From Cordilura impudica (Eukaryota; Arthropoda; Insecta; Diptera; Scathophagidae): a stretch of 64,000 nt of DNA. Where the stretch lies: contig OY821520.1 of NCBI GenBank assembly GCA_963682025.1, positions 184,710,776 to 184,774,775 on the forward strand, read 5' to 3'. Of this stretch, positions 11,995-24,319 are shown piece after piece; the first letter of the stretch is position 1, and each line of letters begins with the position of its first letter. Under the pieces are notes generated by a model. The model searched no databases and had not been told where the DNA came from. It saw only the letters and a list, made by a program, of their open reading frames with translations. Made by a program: the position numbers and the translations under genes.

Positions 11995-12802
11995 CTATTC
12001 CTAAAAATTTTATTTTCCCTTATAGAAAAAACGTACTTTTTTAATAAAATTTTCTTTTTTAAAGAAAAGTTACTTTTTAAAAAAGGTATTTTTCTAAGAA
12101 AATTTACTTTTCTAATTAAATGTACATTTTCAAGAAAATATACTTCTTAAAAAGGTGTCTTTTCAGAAATGCTTCGTTTTTTAAAAAGGTATTTTTCTAA
12201 GAAAAGGTACATTTATAGGAAAAAGTACTTTTATAAAAAAATTTATTGATTTCAGAAGAAGGGCTTTTAAAGAATACATACTTGTAAAGAACAGGTTAAT
12301 TTTTTAAAAAATTTACTTTTTTACGAAAAGATTTTTTAGAAAAATTTACTTTTTTAAGAAAAGTTACTTTTCTAAGAAAAGGTACTTTTTTAAAGAAATA
12401 TACTTTTTATGAAAATTTAATTTTTTATTAAAAGCTACTTTATATTAAGAGGCACTTTTTATTTATTAAGAAAAAGTATTTTTAAGGAAAATTAGTTTTT
12501 ACGAATAGATAATTTTTTTAAGAAAAGGTACTTTTTAAGGAAGCACCTTTCCTTTCATGAAAACATACTGTAATGATAAGGTAAGGCACTTTTTTGAGAA
12601 AACGTACTTTCCAAAAAAAATTACTTTTTAAGAACATTAACTTTTAATTAAACGATCTTTATATTGAAAGGTAGTTTTTATTAAAAGTTACTTTTAAAGA
12701 AAAAGTACTTTTTATGGGAAAGTTGTTTTTAAAAAATGTAGCTTTAAAGAAATGAAAAAACGTACATTTTTGTGAAAGGTCCCTTTTTTGAAAAGGTGCT
12801 TT
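11995..12802. repeat. degenerate tandem array of small dyads (AAGAAAAGTTACTTTTTA-like)
   Basis: About 800 bp are made of diverged ~20-30-bp units. Each centres on AAAAGT-n-ACTTTT, so units are themselves near-palindromic. Examples are at ~12060-12080, ~12360-12390 and ~12660-12710. The array stops where HINE copy C begins. No coding. Confidence 0.75.
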
Positions 12803-13052
12803 TTATAAAAAGCTTACATACCATGTTCACATTTGCGACCTGTAGTTTGATTACAAGGTTCACATGGACACACAGACGGACGGACGGATGGACGGACTTC
12901 GCTAAATCGGCTCAGAAAGTGATTAGTTGTCAGAAAGTCATTCTGCGTCGATCGGTATAACAAAAGGTGGGTCTAGGTCAAATATTTTTGGTAGTTACAA
13001 ACATCAGCATAAAGTCATTATACCCTGACCACATAGTGGGTATAGGGTATAA
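12803..13052 (-). mobile_element. HINE-A copy C, 5' fragment
   Basis: On the minus strand it starts at 13052 (TTATACCCTATACCC...), continues through the TTATACCGATCGACGCAG block and the GTCY run (seen here as GGACGGACGGATGGACGG, ~12875-12896), and ends at ATTTGCGACC and the AAAAGCTTA block near 12803. The 3' half is absent. The two overlapping open frames (12772-12960, 12967-13176) are incidental. Confidence 0.8.
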
Positions 13053-13294
13053 AAGGTACAAACAAGTCCTTATTTATCACCTACTGGTACAAAATCTGCA
13101 GTACTTATACGGATCAAGATTTAAGATGTTTCTACCATATCTCTTTTTTATTTGTAACCGTAAAAGTAATAAATAATATTTATAATCATTTTTTAGTGTA
13201 GTTATAATTACTGCAATTTGCTACACCGAAAAATGTAAATCTAAATTCAATTATATAACTAAATTTAACAATTCTTACAATCAAAATTAGAATT

Positions 13295-13440
13295 CAGTTT
13301 CCCGAAACTTCGTATATGTAGTTATTTTGAAATTATAGTTTAGTTATAACAACAGAATACTGTGATATTTTAGCGGACTATCAAAATTCGGTTAGCAACA
13401 AATTCGATTGTCACAAAAAATCCGTTTTCTGTGTGCAAAT
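13295..13440 (+). repeat. dispersed repeat R3, copy 2
   Basis: Shares ACTTCGTATA.GTAGTTATTTT, ACAACAGAATACTGTGATA and TTAGCAACAAATTCGATTG with copy 1 at 8935-9085. It ends near CCGTTTTCTGTGTG. Confidence 0.6.
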
Positions 13441-13715
13441 TTCCTTAAAAATTAACTTTTCTTAAAAAACTACTTGTAAGATTAATTATATATTTTGGGC
13501 CAATTATAGTTTTCTAAATCAATTCAAATTTTGAGCCAAAACAAGTTTTTCATATTGTAAGTTCCCGTTTTATATCAAAATTTAAAAAAAAAAAAAAAAT
13601 ATTTTGAAAATTTTAAAATACTTCTGCTTTATTCAGCCTTTGCATTACGAAGTATCGAGAATAATTTTGTGAAAACATATTTGGGACAAGGTACAAGAAT
13701 TATTTATTTTTTTTT

Positions 13716-13750
<35 letters not shown>

Positions 13751-13753
13751 TTT
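13716..13753. repeat. (TTTA)n tail of LINE 1
   Basis: Roughly ten tetranucleotide copies sit at the downstream end of the minus-strand LINE, consistent with the simple 3' tail made at target-primed reverse transcription. Confidence 0.85.
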
Positions 13754-15020
13754 GGTTTCCTGCACAACAAGACTAGGAGTCTTATAATTAAAGTACAGAA
13801 TCGGTATAATGTGATACAGTATTTAATGAAAATATAATATAGTTTATAATTTGTATAAAAATGAGAGAACAAAAATTATTTTACATACATATATTCAAAA
13901 CAAAGCAAAGTTTAAACAATATTTAAATGGTACTGATTGGAAAACTTGTTTCCTAAAATGTCCTGCGTTACTTAAATATTGTATGTTGGCGGTAGCAAGT
14001 TCCAAAGACGTATGCAGTGTATATAGAACTGCCATTCAGAGACCAAACTTTTATGTCTTATTTGAATTATAGAATTATTTCTTTTTGAATTAGAAAAGGA
14101 TATTCGATTAAAAAGATATGTAGGCTCACGTGTAAATATAATCTTATGCATCAGTATCAATGATCGTATCTTCAAGAGATCGCAAAAATTCACACCGTAA
14201 AATTTTCGTGCATACGGTGTTGTTAATTTCCTAGAGCTAATAGAATCACAGCTAGCAAATAGTTCGCATCCGTACAACAAAATTGGAATTAGATAGGTTT
14301 TTGCAAGTAGAACTCGTACATGGACTGATGTAAGATGTTGAGTTTTTCACAGTGATCGAAGCATTGAATACGTTTTTCCCGAAGCGACATTTATATGATC
14401 AGACCAGGTGAGCAGACCGTTAAGCATAATATCTGGTATAACAAGGGAAGGCACTGATCTTCGAGTAATAACGATGCATTTAGACTTTGAAGGATTGAGA
14501 CATAGCCCATTTGCCAGAGCCCATAAGTTAATTCGATTAAGATCCACATTTAGGTTCGCAACACAGTTATTTAGTTCATCGAAACGACTACAAACATAAA
14601 GTTGCACATCATCAGTATACATATGAACTTTACAATACGAAAGTTGCCTAGGCAAATCATTTATATATATAGTGAAAAGAAGAACGCCCTTGTTTACTGG
14701 AAGCACATTTGATATTTTATTATTGGCGTTAACGTATTGTTACCGATTTTCTAAATAAGACGATATAAGACGAGTTGCGGAAGGAGAGAAACCAAAAAAA
14801 GTTCTTAGCTTCATGCAGAGTATTTCATGATTCACAGTATCAAATGCCTTCGAATGGTCTAAGAGCACTAGAAATGCAATGTTACCACTATCAATATACC
14901 CACGAATATCTTCAGACACATCAATGAGTGCAGTTATGCAGCTATGTTTTGGCCGAAAGCCTGATTGTCTGTCTGAGAGTAGGCCCATATTCTTGACATG
15001 TTCAATTAAAAGCACCTAAA
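13716..15020 (-). pseudogene. 5'-truncated non-LTR retrotransposon (LINE 1): reverse transcriptase and C-terminal region
   Basis: On the minus strand, RT fingers/palm motifs SGFRPKHSC and FLVLLDHSKAFDTVNHEIL lie at ~14950-14820. After a stop and a short deletion in the usual GVPQGSVLGP stretch comes FTIYINDLPRQLSYCKVHMY, followed by DDVQLYV at ~14615-14585, so the YxDD motif (YTDD) is present. LNPSKSK follows. The C-terminal portion FYGVNFCDLLKIRSLILMHK through RLWNLLPPTYN is at ~14215-13975. An (AAAT)n tail on the minus strand (13716-13753) marks the 3' end. Frameshifts at ~14710-14740 and ~14290-14345 make it a pseudogene. The endonuclease and ORF1 are absent. Clade not assigned; the motifs resemble CR1/jockey-group elements. 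Confidence 0.85.
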
Positions 15021-15769
15021 GGGACCTGAAGATCCCTTAAAATAAACAGTTTTCTCATATTCAGCTCGAATAATCTGAATTATCGAATAAGTTTTGTTCA
15101 AACCAATCATAGATATTAGAATAGAATCGCAGAACTCTTTCGGAGAAAGTCAGCTTCTAATGCAATGTTTATTTGAGAAAATATTTTATGGGTAAGAGGG
15201 AAGAAAGATTTACACTTACATTTTTTTTTTTATATATATTTCTTGAGTAAAGCACATAAGGTATTGTGCGAACCACAACGAGTAGCTTCACTGATATCAT
15301 CACAACATTTATTATTATTATAATATGTATAGAACACTGAACACAACCAACATTTGGACAATATATCAACAGAGTTGGCTATTCTATCAACAGATTTCTT
15401 TTACACGCCCCAAAACTTCATACTATTGTATACTATTTGTTGGATAGAGTGTTTGTGCAAGGTATTTTTATTTGTCAGTTGACATGTCTCTTTTTCTCGC
15501 AATAATTTTAAATCGCCCATAATATACCAATTTTGACACACAAGAAAGATTAATAATGGTTCAGAAAAGTGGCACATGATCGTGATGTAATTTATAATGT
15601 AGTATACATAAACATTTTAAAAGTCTGTTAGCAAAAGTCGATCTTTTAAAATACGCCAAACAGCTGCTAAGAAGTCGTATGAATATTCGATTTATAAGAG
15701 CCGATATGCCACTTAGTTGAACGGCCATATTAAAAAATAGGAGTTACCATTTATAAAGATTTTATTTAC
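15021..15769. other. spacer between two head-to-head LINEs
   Basis: No recognised gene. A weak continuation of LINE 1 coding may extend to ~15100, but I could not follow it. Short poly-T runs occur. The 66-codon frame at 15169-15369 (minus) is unsupported. Confidence 0.5.
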
Positions 15770-17400
15770 AGATTATTACGCAAAATGTTCATCTTTGCCG
15801 GATAGCGATCAACCACTGCCCGAACTCGAAAGAGTATCTTGTACTATGCCTAAAATATTCTTCCAAGCACGTGCAGTTAAAAAGGTTCTTTCGGATCTCA
15901 ACATTAATAAGTCTCCGGGACTGGATGGTATACCAGCACTGGTGCTCTTCGACGCTAGCCAGTCCATTGGCCAACCTTTTCAGCCTTTCGTACCGTGCGG
16001 GAGTCTTTCCCTCTTGCTGGGAGGTTGCTAATGTCCAACCAATCCCTAAAAAGAGTGCGGCTAATAACCCTGAAAATTACCGTCCAAATGCAATCTGCTC
16101 TGCACTCTCAAAGGTGATGGAGAGCATGATCAATTTCCATCTTGTGAACTACCTAGAGGCCAACTCACTTATTAATGATCTTCAGTATGGCTTCCGTAGA
16201 AATCGTTCCACGGGAGACGTGTTAGCTCTACTTTCTGAGCGCTGGAGTCGATCCATTCGCAATTTTGGCGAAAGTAAAGTGGTTGCTCTAGATATTTCCA
16301 AGGCATTTGATCGTGTGTTACACGGCGCACTGATATCGAAGCTTATTGCATTTGGGTCAGTAATGACTTCTCTCGATTTATATCGAGTTTTCTCAGAGAT
16401 CGAACAATACGTGTTGTTATTGATGGGGTCTCATCCAATGAGTTTCAGCTCAATTCAGGTTCCATTCTTTCTCCTTCTCTTTGCCTTATCTTTCTGAACG
16501 ACCTTCTTGGTCAAAATTTTAGCTCTATACACTCTTTCGCAGATTACAGCAGCATTTGTCATTCATTTTCCTTTAATTGTAGGCCAAGCCTCTTGGAGGT
16601 TGGGGGCAAAAGGCGGACAATGAATGACATACTCAATCAAGACCTGTTAACAATCTCCGAGTGGGGTCAAGCGAATAGGGTTGAGTTGAGGAATCGGATA
16701 CTCTTGATGTTCTAGGCATGAGAATTTATTGTGATGTTCGTTGGAACGAGCATGTTTTTCAAGTGTCGAAAGAAGTACTCAAGTGTCTTGGTTTTCTAAA
16801 ACGGTGTAAAAATTACTTCACTCCTTCTGATCTCCTTAAAATCTATACCACTTACATCCGACCGAAAATGGAATACAACTCCCTTATATGGACAGGAACT
16901 TCAAAGTCTATTTTGGAGCTACTGGACCATGTGCAAAGGAGGGCGTTGGTGCTCATCAATGATAGTAGGGTATCCACTTCTATTGACTCATTGGAACATC
17001 GTCGGAATGTGGGTTGTGTATCACTGTTCTATAGATACTACCATGGGAGGTGTTCTTCTGAGATTAGCGAACTTATTCCAAGTGCCCGAGTTTCGGTTCG
17101 CTCTACCCGCTTCTCTAGTAGATCACATCCGTTTGTAGTTTATTGTCCAGTTGACCGCACAACGCATTACAGAGAGAATTCGTTTATCAGTCAAACTAGT
17201 CATATTGGAATAAACTCCCCACAGAGGTCTTTCCTGACAGTTATAATCTAATAAAATTTAAGTCAAATATCCACAAACACTACTCCCTCTTTCCTCCTTC
17301 CCATAACCTATTTTCCTGAGATCAACACAATGCACTGCATCTGTAGGGGGCATCCCCTGAGTGTTGGTTAATAAATAAAAAAAAATAAAAATAAGAAAAT
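15770..17400 (+). pseudogene. 5'-truncated non-LTR retrotransposon (LINE 2): reverse transcriptase to 3' tail
   Basis: Plus strand. The RT N-terminal region RAVKKVLSDLNINKSPGLDG is at ~15870-15930. After a frameshift come YRAGVFPSCWEVANVQPIPK, ENYRP.., LQYGFRRNRSTGDVLALL (~16180-16230) and KVVALDISKAFDRVLHGALI (~16278-16335). The expected YADD is FADY (~16540-16551), a lost catalytic Asp. After further breaks the thumb and C-terminal region runs from ~16720 to 17250, including LKIYTTYIRPKMEYNSLIW. The 3' UTR has CACTGCATCTGTAGGGG and ends in a TAA/AAAT-rich tail at 17366-17400. It differs from LINE 1 in motif sequence, so it is a different family. Jockey-group-like. Confidence 0.87.
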
Positions 17401-18904
17401 AAAATTCAAACTAAAATGGTTGTATAAATCACAAAAAATGCTCAGAAAGACAGGTCAAACTCTAATGTGTTTGAGGTACGATTTCATATCATTGTTATGC
17501 TTATTGAGAAGATTCAAATTCGATTCGTGTAATGTAATATACAGGGAAAATACATACATAATCAAGACATTGAACTTAGACTAAATAACATAATTATACT
17601 CCATATAAAATGTTGATTATAGCAACTCATATGTTTTTTTTTTTTTAATACAATAAATGAACAGGTGTTAAACTGGAATATGTTACCTTCAATAATTAGA
17701 AAATAAACAAAAAATAACTGAACAAACAAGTAATGTGAACTAAATGGATTAGTTTTGTTAATTAGCGTGGAATTGATTGGGCTGCGTAGAAATACAAATA
17801 CTCTTCTTACAATACAACCGGTATATTTTCGACAAATGGTAAGTGGATTTTCTAACTAAAATAAAAGTACTTTAGGCTATATTCTGACCATGGCATAAAA
17901 ATGTAGCGGCTTGTTATAAAAGGTTTGTTACACGTAATTTACTAAAGTATTTTTTTTCACACAAGCCCACACACAAAATTAGTACGGCCACTGATTAGAG
18001 GGCGTTTGTTTTGATTGGAAGGTTTTATTTTTCTTTCAAATACTTATTAAATTTGTACATACTCGTAGTATTTCATGTGCAAGTTATAAGTTTACTATAA
18101 TACTAATTTATCAATTGTATGGCGAAGACAAAGATGTAGCAAATTAATACTATGGAAAATATGGGGGTGCTAAACTTGGTATCAAAGTTGAATATCACGT
18201 AGTTGAGAAACCTTCTGAAAAAGTTTTTTTTTTATTAAAATAATACCGAAACTTTATTTGCTTATTGCATATTCTTTTTCTGGAATAGAAACATGATTTT
18301 GCTGCAGAAAATATGTTTGAATTCCGTTTAATGCTCCAATTAACTAAGAATACAAAAAATCAAAGATTCCTGCAGATTCAGCTTAAAGTCTACATGTTAT
18401 CGTTTAAAATTATTCTTTTCTTTTTTTATTTCATTAACATTTGAATTATTGGCAGTACGCCCATTTCCCTATCCGTCGTTAAAAAAAAAGAACATTCTTT
18501 TAACCAGTAAGAAAGAGTAAGAAAAAATAATACAGTCATAAAATTCAACCACGCGTAAATGTGTTCAAAACGTTTTCTGAATTACCAATATATAAAAAAA
18601 AAAGAGTTTCTTTTGATGAAGGAACAAAAAAGAATGAACAAAAATGGCTTCTGCATTTGAATACCAACAGCGCGGTTAGAGAAAAACCGCAACGAATTTG
18701 AAAATTTATTAAAATTCCTGTATACTTCTGAAAGAGAAAAAAGAGTTTGTTTAAAAATTTGTTAAAGTACATACCATTTATTTGAGAAAAAATTAATTAA
18801 TTTTAATTTTATAAACTACCAAAAATATTCTAGAAAATGGAGATTTTACCGTGTACGAGGCAGACTAAATTGCCTTTACAAAAACATAAAAAAAATTCAT
18901 TTTT
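17401..18904. other. AT-rich non-coding spacer
   Basis: No gene or known element recognised on either strand. The 75-codon minus frame at 18545-18772 has no supporting similarity. Confidence 0.5.
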
Positions 18905-19344
18905 TAATTGATTTTTTTTTCAACATGGTATCCTTTTTGGTCAATTATATACTTCATGCAGTGATTTTTTTTCTTTGTTAAGCCTTCCACAAATTAAAAC
19001 TGGCATCCTTGTTCGACTTGAATCTATTTCCAGCGAACCATTTCTTTTAATTTTGAAAAAATCAAAAGTCGCTAGAAGCCAAACCTTGAGAATTAGGTGG
19101 CTGCGGCAACAATTCTAACCTTAACACTTGTAGTTCTGCCATCGAATCTGCACAAATTATCTTATTAAAAGATAAATTTTTTTCACAAACGGTGTTTTTT
19201 TTATTTCTTGGTTTAATTTGCACAATACTGATGAATAATACGAGTATTCTACATTTACGGTCTTTCCTTTTTGCAAGTAGTCAATGTAAATAATCCAGTA
19301 CCAGTCGATTTTTCCGGTTTATATTTTTTCGGGGCAGATTCACC
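18905..19344 (-). pseudogene. mariner transposase remnant (copy 4), central and C-terminal part
   Basis: The minus strand reads, in shifting frames, GESAPKK, then WYWIIYIDYLQKGKTVNVEY, LCKLNQEIKKT, DSMAELQVLRLELLPQPPN, and KKWFAGNRFKSNKDA. This order matches the mariner core up to the C-terminal region. The SPDLAP-like motif is changed (NSQGLA), removing the third catalytic Asp. The 5' part is cut off where HINE copy D begins at ~19345, suggesting the HINE inserted here or replaced it. Confidence 0.7.
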
Positions 19345-19668
19345 ACTATTCGGTATGGTGTATAATGAGTTTGTGCTGATGATCGAAACAATCAAAAATA
19401 TTTGACTTATCTTTTATTATACCCATCGAAACAGAATTAGTTTTTGAGTCCAACTAGCGATGTCCGTCTGTGTGTACGTGTATACCTCTTAATCAAAATA
19501 CTGATCGCAAATATGAAAATATTTTTTTATGAACTGTGATATAGCGGCCATGGGACAAACGCTATTGAAATTGTTGAAAATCGGTGCATATTTGGACCTA
19601 GTCCCCATACAAATAACCCTACAAAATTGACTTAAATTGCCATAACATCCAAATTATCATATACATAT
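19345..19668 (+). mobile_element. HINE-A copy D, left segment
   Basis: The element runs from TGTATAATGAGTTTGTGCTG through TTGAGTCCAACTAGCGATGT, a short GTCTGTGTG core and CATAACATCCAAATTATCAT, then breaks off at ~19668. It resumes at ~20712. The intervening ~1.04 kb is a mariner-like element, so copy D was split by insertion. Confidence 0.75.
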
Positions 19669-20711
19669 CTACAGTGTGGAACCTTTAAGTTTTACACATT
19701 GATTTCGCTACATATAAATAGTTATTTCATTGGAAAGTACAATCCTTGCGGTTAGTTATGGAACACCAAGTCATTCCAATGACTTCCTAGGCCTTACGAT
19801 AAACCCAATTTTTCTGTATGCTTTCGAGATTATGGGGCTGCATTATACCGATGACAGCACTAATTTCTTTTTTAGTGCCCCAATCGACAATGCATGATCA
19901 CCGTTACACTCAGCCTTAAGAGCTCCCCACAAATAATAGTACCAACGTTGTCATATCGCAACTGCATGGTAGCTAAGACATATCGCCAAACGGCTAATTA
20001 CACGATTTACAAACTTCCCACTCAAAAGAGCGAATGTTTCACGGCTTGTGTTGAAACCAAATATTGTCCAGATTCATATCTTTTAAAATGGACCAGAAAT
20101 AATAAGTTATTATTGTACAGTAGAGGTCACCATTCATTGTAACGCATTCGCCTTCTTCGAAGAAAAATGGCCCAAAAACTACACCAAACAGTACATCGTT
20201 CAGGATGCATTGGCTTGTCGACAGTCATGTGTGGATTTTCTGTGCACCAGATGCAACAATTTTGGGCTTCCTCAGAATATATGTTTTTTTTTGCATTCCG
20301 TAGTCCAATTAGAGAACCGAAAACATGGCGGATGGTCATGCGACATCAATCCCTTTACTTATTGAACTTTGTATGGTATCATACCGATATCTTTATGGAA
20401 AATTCGCATCAAAGAGGTGCATGAAATTTTCAATTCTGAGTTGAAGTGCTTGGTTGTTCTTGCACACCCTGGGTCACAGCAGCAATGTTTTCGTTTGCAT
20501 GAACATTTCGAGCACTAGAAAGTGTTGTTTTATCTAACAACGATCCAGTTTCATGCATAACTTTGGAAAGTACTTCTTTACTACCGAATTTTTAACGATA
20601 ATTTATTGCGCTTTTGGTAGAAAAGTCATTACTTCGGATATATGTTTGTAATGTTTTTCTAGTTTTAATCGAATCATTTTGTAATCAGCATCTAACTATT
20701 TAACTACTTGT
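19669..20711 (-). pseudogene. mariner/Tc1-superfamily transposase remnant (copy 3), inserted in HINE copy D
   Basis: The minus strand carries most of a transposase. It has an N-terminal KNSVVKKYFPKLCMK-type region with NENIAAVTQGVQEQPSTSTQ at ~20500-20430. A helix region with HKDIGMIPYKVQ lies at ~20390-20360. IYSEEAQNCCIWCTENPHMT then VDKPMHPERCTVWC are at ~20280-20180, followed by FGPFFFEEGECVTMNGD, and LDNIWFQHKP at ~20080-20045. The first catalytic region SDEAHF is altered to SEEA with the following residues deleted, and WFQQDGA has lost its Asp. The ENPH..HP..VTVWC block is typical of an arthropod mariner-like lineage. It is clearly inactive. Boundaries come from where HINE-D homology stops and resumes. 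Confidence 0.82.
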
Positions 20712-21115
20712 CACAGCTGACATTAATTTGTGTATGTTTATTACACCCGTTAATCAGTAGTCCAAAAATAAGCCCTGTAGGGCAATTCTTAGTCATAGCT
20801 CCATTAAAGCTTCACTTTAATCTTAAATCACTTAAATCTATCAAAAAACAAATGTATTGCACAGATTTTTCTCCTACTTTGTTTGTACGTGTTTTTGGAA
20901 AAATAAGGGGCTTTAAGAAATATGGTCAGGATCGATTCATTTTTCGACCTAGCCTCCACATAAATATAGCATCCGATATGAACTTTTTCATATCGCATAC
21001 CCAAAAATTAATAACAATGTCACTCAAATTTGGGTTATGCTTATTTTCTATATCCAATTAGTTGGATCTAAAACCCTTTCTTTAAACTCATGGTTTAGGG
21101 CAGGTCTGACGAGCC
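20712..21115 (+). mobile_element. HINE-A copy D, right segment
   Basis: Resumes with TTTATTACACCCGTTAATCA and continues through ATATGGTCAGGATCGATTCA, ATATCCAATTAGTTGGATC and CTCATGGTTTAGGG. The terminal palindrome is not recognisable, so the 3' end is decayed. The open frame 20708-21061 is incidental to this element. Confidence 0.72.
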
Positions 21116-22599
21116 GAGACTCCCGGCCGACTACTGCCAGTTATGTTTTTTATGCGGCCCATTGCATGATTATTATTCGCTGTTAAAAAAATTTCAGGGT
21201 CTCTAAAATAAATAAGTATTGCAAAATCTACTAAAATTTTCGAATACTAATTTTTTTTAATTTTAAGTATATTGACTACAAAATTCTATATTAAAAAGTT
21301 TTATCATGTTTTTAGTCAATCTCAAATATCTGCTTTGTGAAAAAATTGTCTTAATTGGGTCTATTGTGATTGCATTTCCTAGGCGTAATAAATTTATTAT
21401 AGAGACATTTTTGTACACAGTCAATGCACTCCGTTTTGTTTTGGAAAAAATCAGTTAGCAAAGGTGAAAAATTTAAACGCGTATTGCAAAAATATAACTA
21501 AAGTAGGCTTTGCCAGAAATATATTATTAACGAAGCCGACAATTATTGCGAAAATTTTTTAGTTTGGTTTCGTTTTTGTTATGATATTTATGAAGATGGA
21601 AAAGTGATAAGAATATCAAAGTACATAGCACAAAAAAAGTAAAACATATAATTAATTTTATTTTTATACCAGAAAAATTAAATAAGTAACATTAATTGTA
21701 CTTATACATGGAACGTTTCCACTGTTCCAAAAAATTTATAGATGGAAATAATTAATTTGCAATGTAACAATGTGTTGAGCAGGTTCATCAAACGACATCA
21801 AAAATTGATTTTTGCAACACGTACATATATAAGAGCGGAAAAGTATCGTAACTAAAGATTATTTGCTCAAAAAATTGTAAGCGCCTTCGGATCTACATAT
21901 GTTTTTGAAGTTTTTTTTTTTTAAATTAAATTAAATGTAAATTTCGCGCTTCATTCATTTAATCTAATTTATTTACTTCAAATTTACATACCACAAGTTT
22001 ATGATTAGAGTGAAGCAGGAGTAATAGTGATGAGCAATGATGTTAAAACATTTACAAGTAAAGTTAAAAATTTTAAACAAAGTTAAAAAACTGATAAAAA
22101 AAAAGTTTAAATAAAAATAAAAATTGGATCATAGTTATATAACAATTAAAAATGGAAAGAAATAAATTAAATTAACAAATAAAAAATTATTTAAAACTTC
22201 AATTTTAACATAACATGATTATTTCAGACTATAAAAATCAAAAAGGGGCCTTTTAAAATGCATGTCATTGTTTATAAATTGTGTGTTCGGGTGTAAAGAG
22301 TTTTAGAGACGTACAGACGAAAGTCTTAAAACCCAATTACGATGTGCAACTACTGAAATTAGTTTAGATTTAAAAACATTAAATGATTGCAAAGAAAAAC
22401 AAATATCTCATTAATAAGTAATTATGTATGTATGTACCGGAATAATAAAAATAAACGGTTAAATAAAAAATGTCCTTGAAACAATAAAAAAATATCCTGT
22501 AAATATAAAAATATACGTTTTTCTTAAAATAATAGCACGTACTAAAATAAAAGAATTATATGGTTGAACTAAAATTGGTCTTTCATATAATAATAGCCC
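21116..22599. other. AT-rich non-coding spacer
   Basis: No gene recognised. A small GC-rich patch, GAGCCGAGACTCCCGGCCGA, lies at 21111-21130 at the HINE-D edge. Confidence 0.5.
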
Positions 22600-22627
22600 G
22601 CTGAAAGTTATTGATAAAAAAAGTAGG

Positions 22628-22706
22628 CTCGCAGAGCGATTTGGGTTGGTCAGGCCTGGTATAGTATCGTATCGTCGGGCTAGAGCGATTGTAATTTTTT
22701 ACGACT
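22628..22706 (+). mobile_element. possible HINE-A 3' end scrap
   Basis: GGTATAGTATCGTATCGTCG followed by GGCTAGAGCGATTGTAATTTTT resembles the family's 3' terminus (GGGTATCGTATAGTCGGTC..) with several substitutions. It is short and diverged. Confidence 0.4.
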
Positions 22707-22885
22707 TTAAATGTGCGATGGATTTTATCTAACGTCTTCGCAGTAGAAATGTTTGATAACAGCACGAAATTCATTATATTCCATTTTTCAAAATTATCAG
22801 TAAATATTTCAACGAATCGATTGTTTAAAAATAAATTTGAATGACTGATTGTTAAAAAAAAAGTCGCAAGTGGTACTTTGCTACC

Positions 22886-22910
22886 TGAACTATAAAAATA
22901 TTATAGTTCA
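22886..22910. repeat. perfect 10-bp inverted repeat, 5-base loop
   Basis: TGAACTATAA and TTATAGTTCA flank AAATA. Isolated hairpin; origin unknown. Confidence 0.75.
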
Positions 22911-24319
22911 TAATATATATTATAGGTCCAGCGTTTTAGCTAATTTCTTATTTAAAAAAAAAAAATTACATGGAAAACTGAAAGTGGAGTTTAAGCTTCC
23001 TGTGAGTAGCTATTAGCATACAAATAATTAATTTGGACTCCAATATTTAATATAATTTTATTATTTTTTTTTAATTAAAATTTTTAAAAATTACTATATT
23101 ACTATATAGTCCAAGTGTCGTCGCTTAAATTTAGTATAAAATAGCGGAGATACAGAAACTCCAACAGCCTAAGCTACATTTAAAATAGAATTTTGAAGAA
23201 TTTGGAAAAAAAGATGAAGTTCCAAAATGTGAGAGCATCAATGAAGCCAGATATTATTGAGGTTACGCTATTTCTAAAGAGAAATTTTTCAGATTTAAAT
23301 TTTGAAGTTTTATTATTTCCGATCTTATAGTATTTTGTTTATTATTAAAATAATTAAAAAATATAAATAAAATATTTCAATAAATAAATTTTATATTGCT
23401 TCACTGGCATCAATTAACCACAACATAATTATCATTTTTTTAAATAAATTTCTAGTTTTTCGAAACAAGATTGTGAGTTGACATAGTTTCTTTAAAGTTA
23501 TAAAATATTTATTTAATCATAATTTTTTATTTAAAAAAGTTTTTTTTTTCCTATACAAGTAACAAAAGCAATTTCTTTAAATTTATATTGACCGAGGTTG
23601 GTTTGTAAAGTTGAAATTCGTTTTGTATTTCTTTCGCAAATTCTAAGCCAATTTGTCATTTTTTGGTGTTTACAAGTGGTTTAGTTCCGTTTTTTCATTT
23701 GTGTTTTTTCTTTATTGTTTTTGAAGCATTAAATATGCACCCCTTTTTAACAATTTAGTGGCAGAATTCATTGTTCTTGCAAAAGAAAAGAAAAAGGGAA
23801 TTTTTCATAATGTTTAACACTATTTCGCATCCTACTGGCAATAAGAACAAACACATATTTATAATTTACACACATACACTTACCATAACAATTTATGAGA
23901 CATAATATCTTGTATTTCTTTATTTTGTGTATTGTGTAGATCATTATGTTTGAAACTGATGTTTACACATTTGTGATAAGCATTTTAAAGTGTTTCGGGA
24001 AAAGGGGAAATATGGTTTGTTCAAAAAGTATAACATATTTTGCGAAGAAAAAATTTCAAAAATTTTTCTTTTACCAGAAAATCGTAAATTTGTTTCTAGA
24101 GGAAAGCTATTTTCAATCTTCTGAAAACTTCAGAAAGTGTTGCCATTGTTGAACGGCAATATGGAAGAGTTTTTTACCCGTTTTATAAGGCTGGGTAAAA
24201 CATGCACACCGGAGACCAAGCAGCAATCTATACAACGGGCGAACTATCGACTATCGACCAACAAGTTAAGATTTTTTTAGAATTACGCAGAATAATTCAC
24301 ATTGATTACCATTAACAGT
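22911..24319. other. AT-rich non-coding spacer
   Basis: No gene recognised. The open frame at 23946-24152 has no domain resemblance. Confidence 0.5.
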
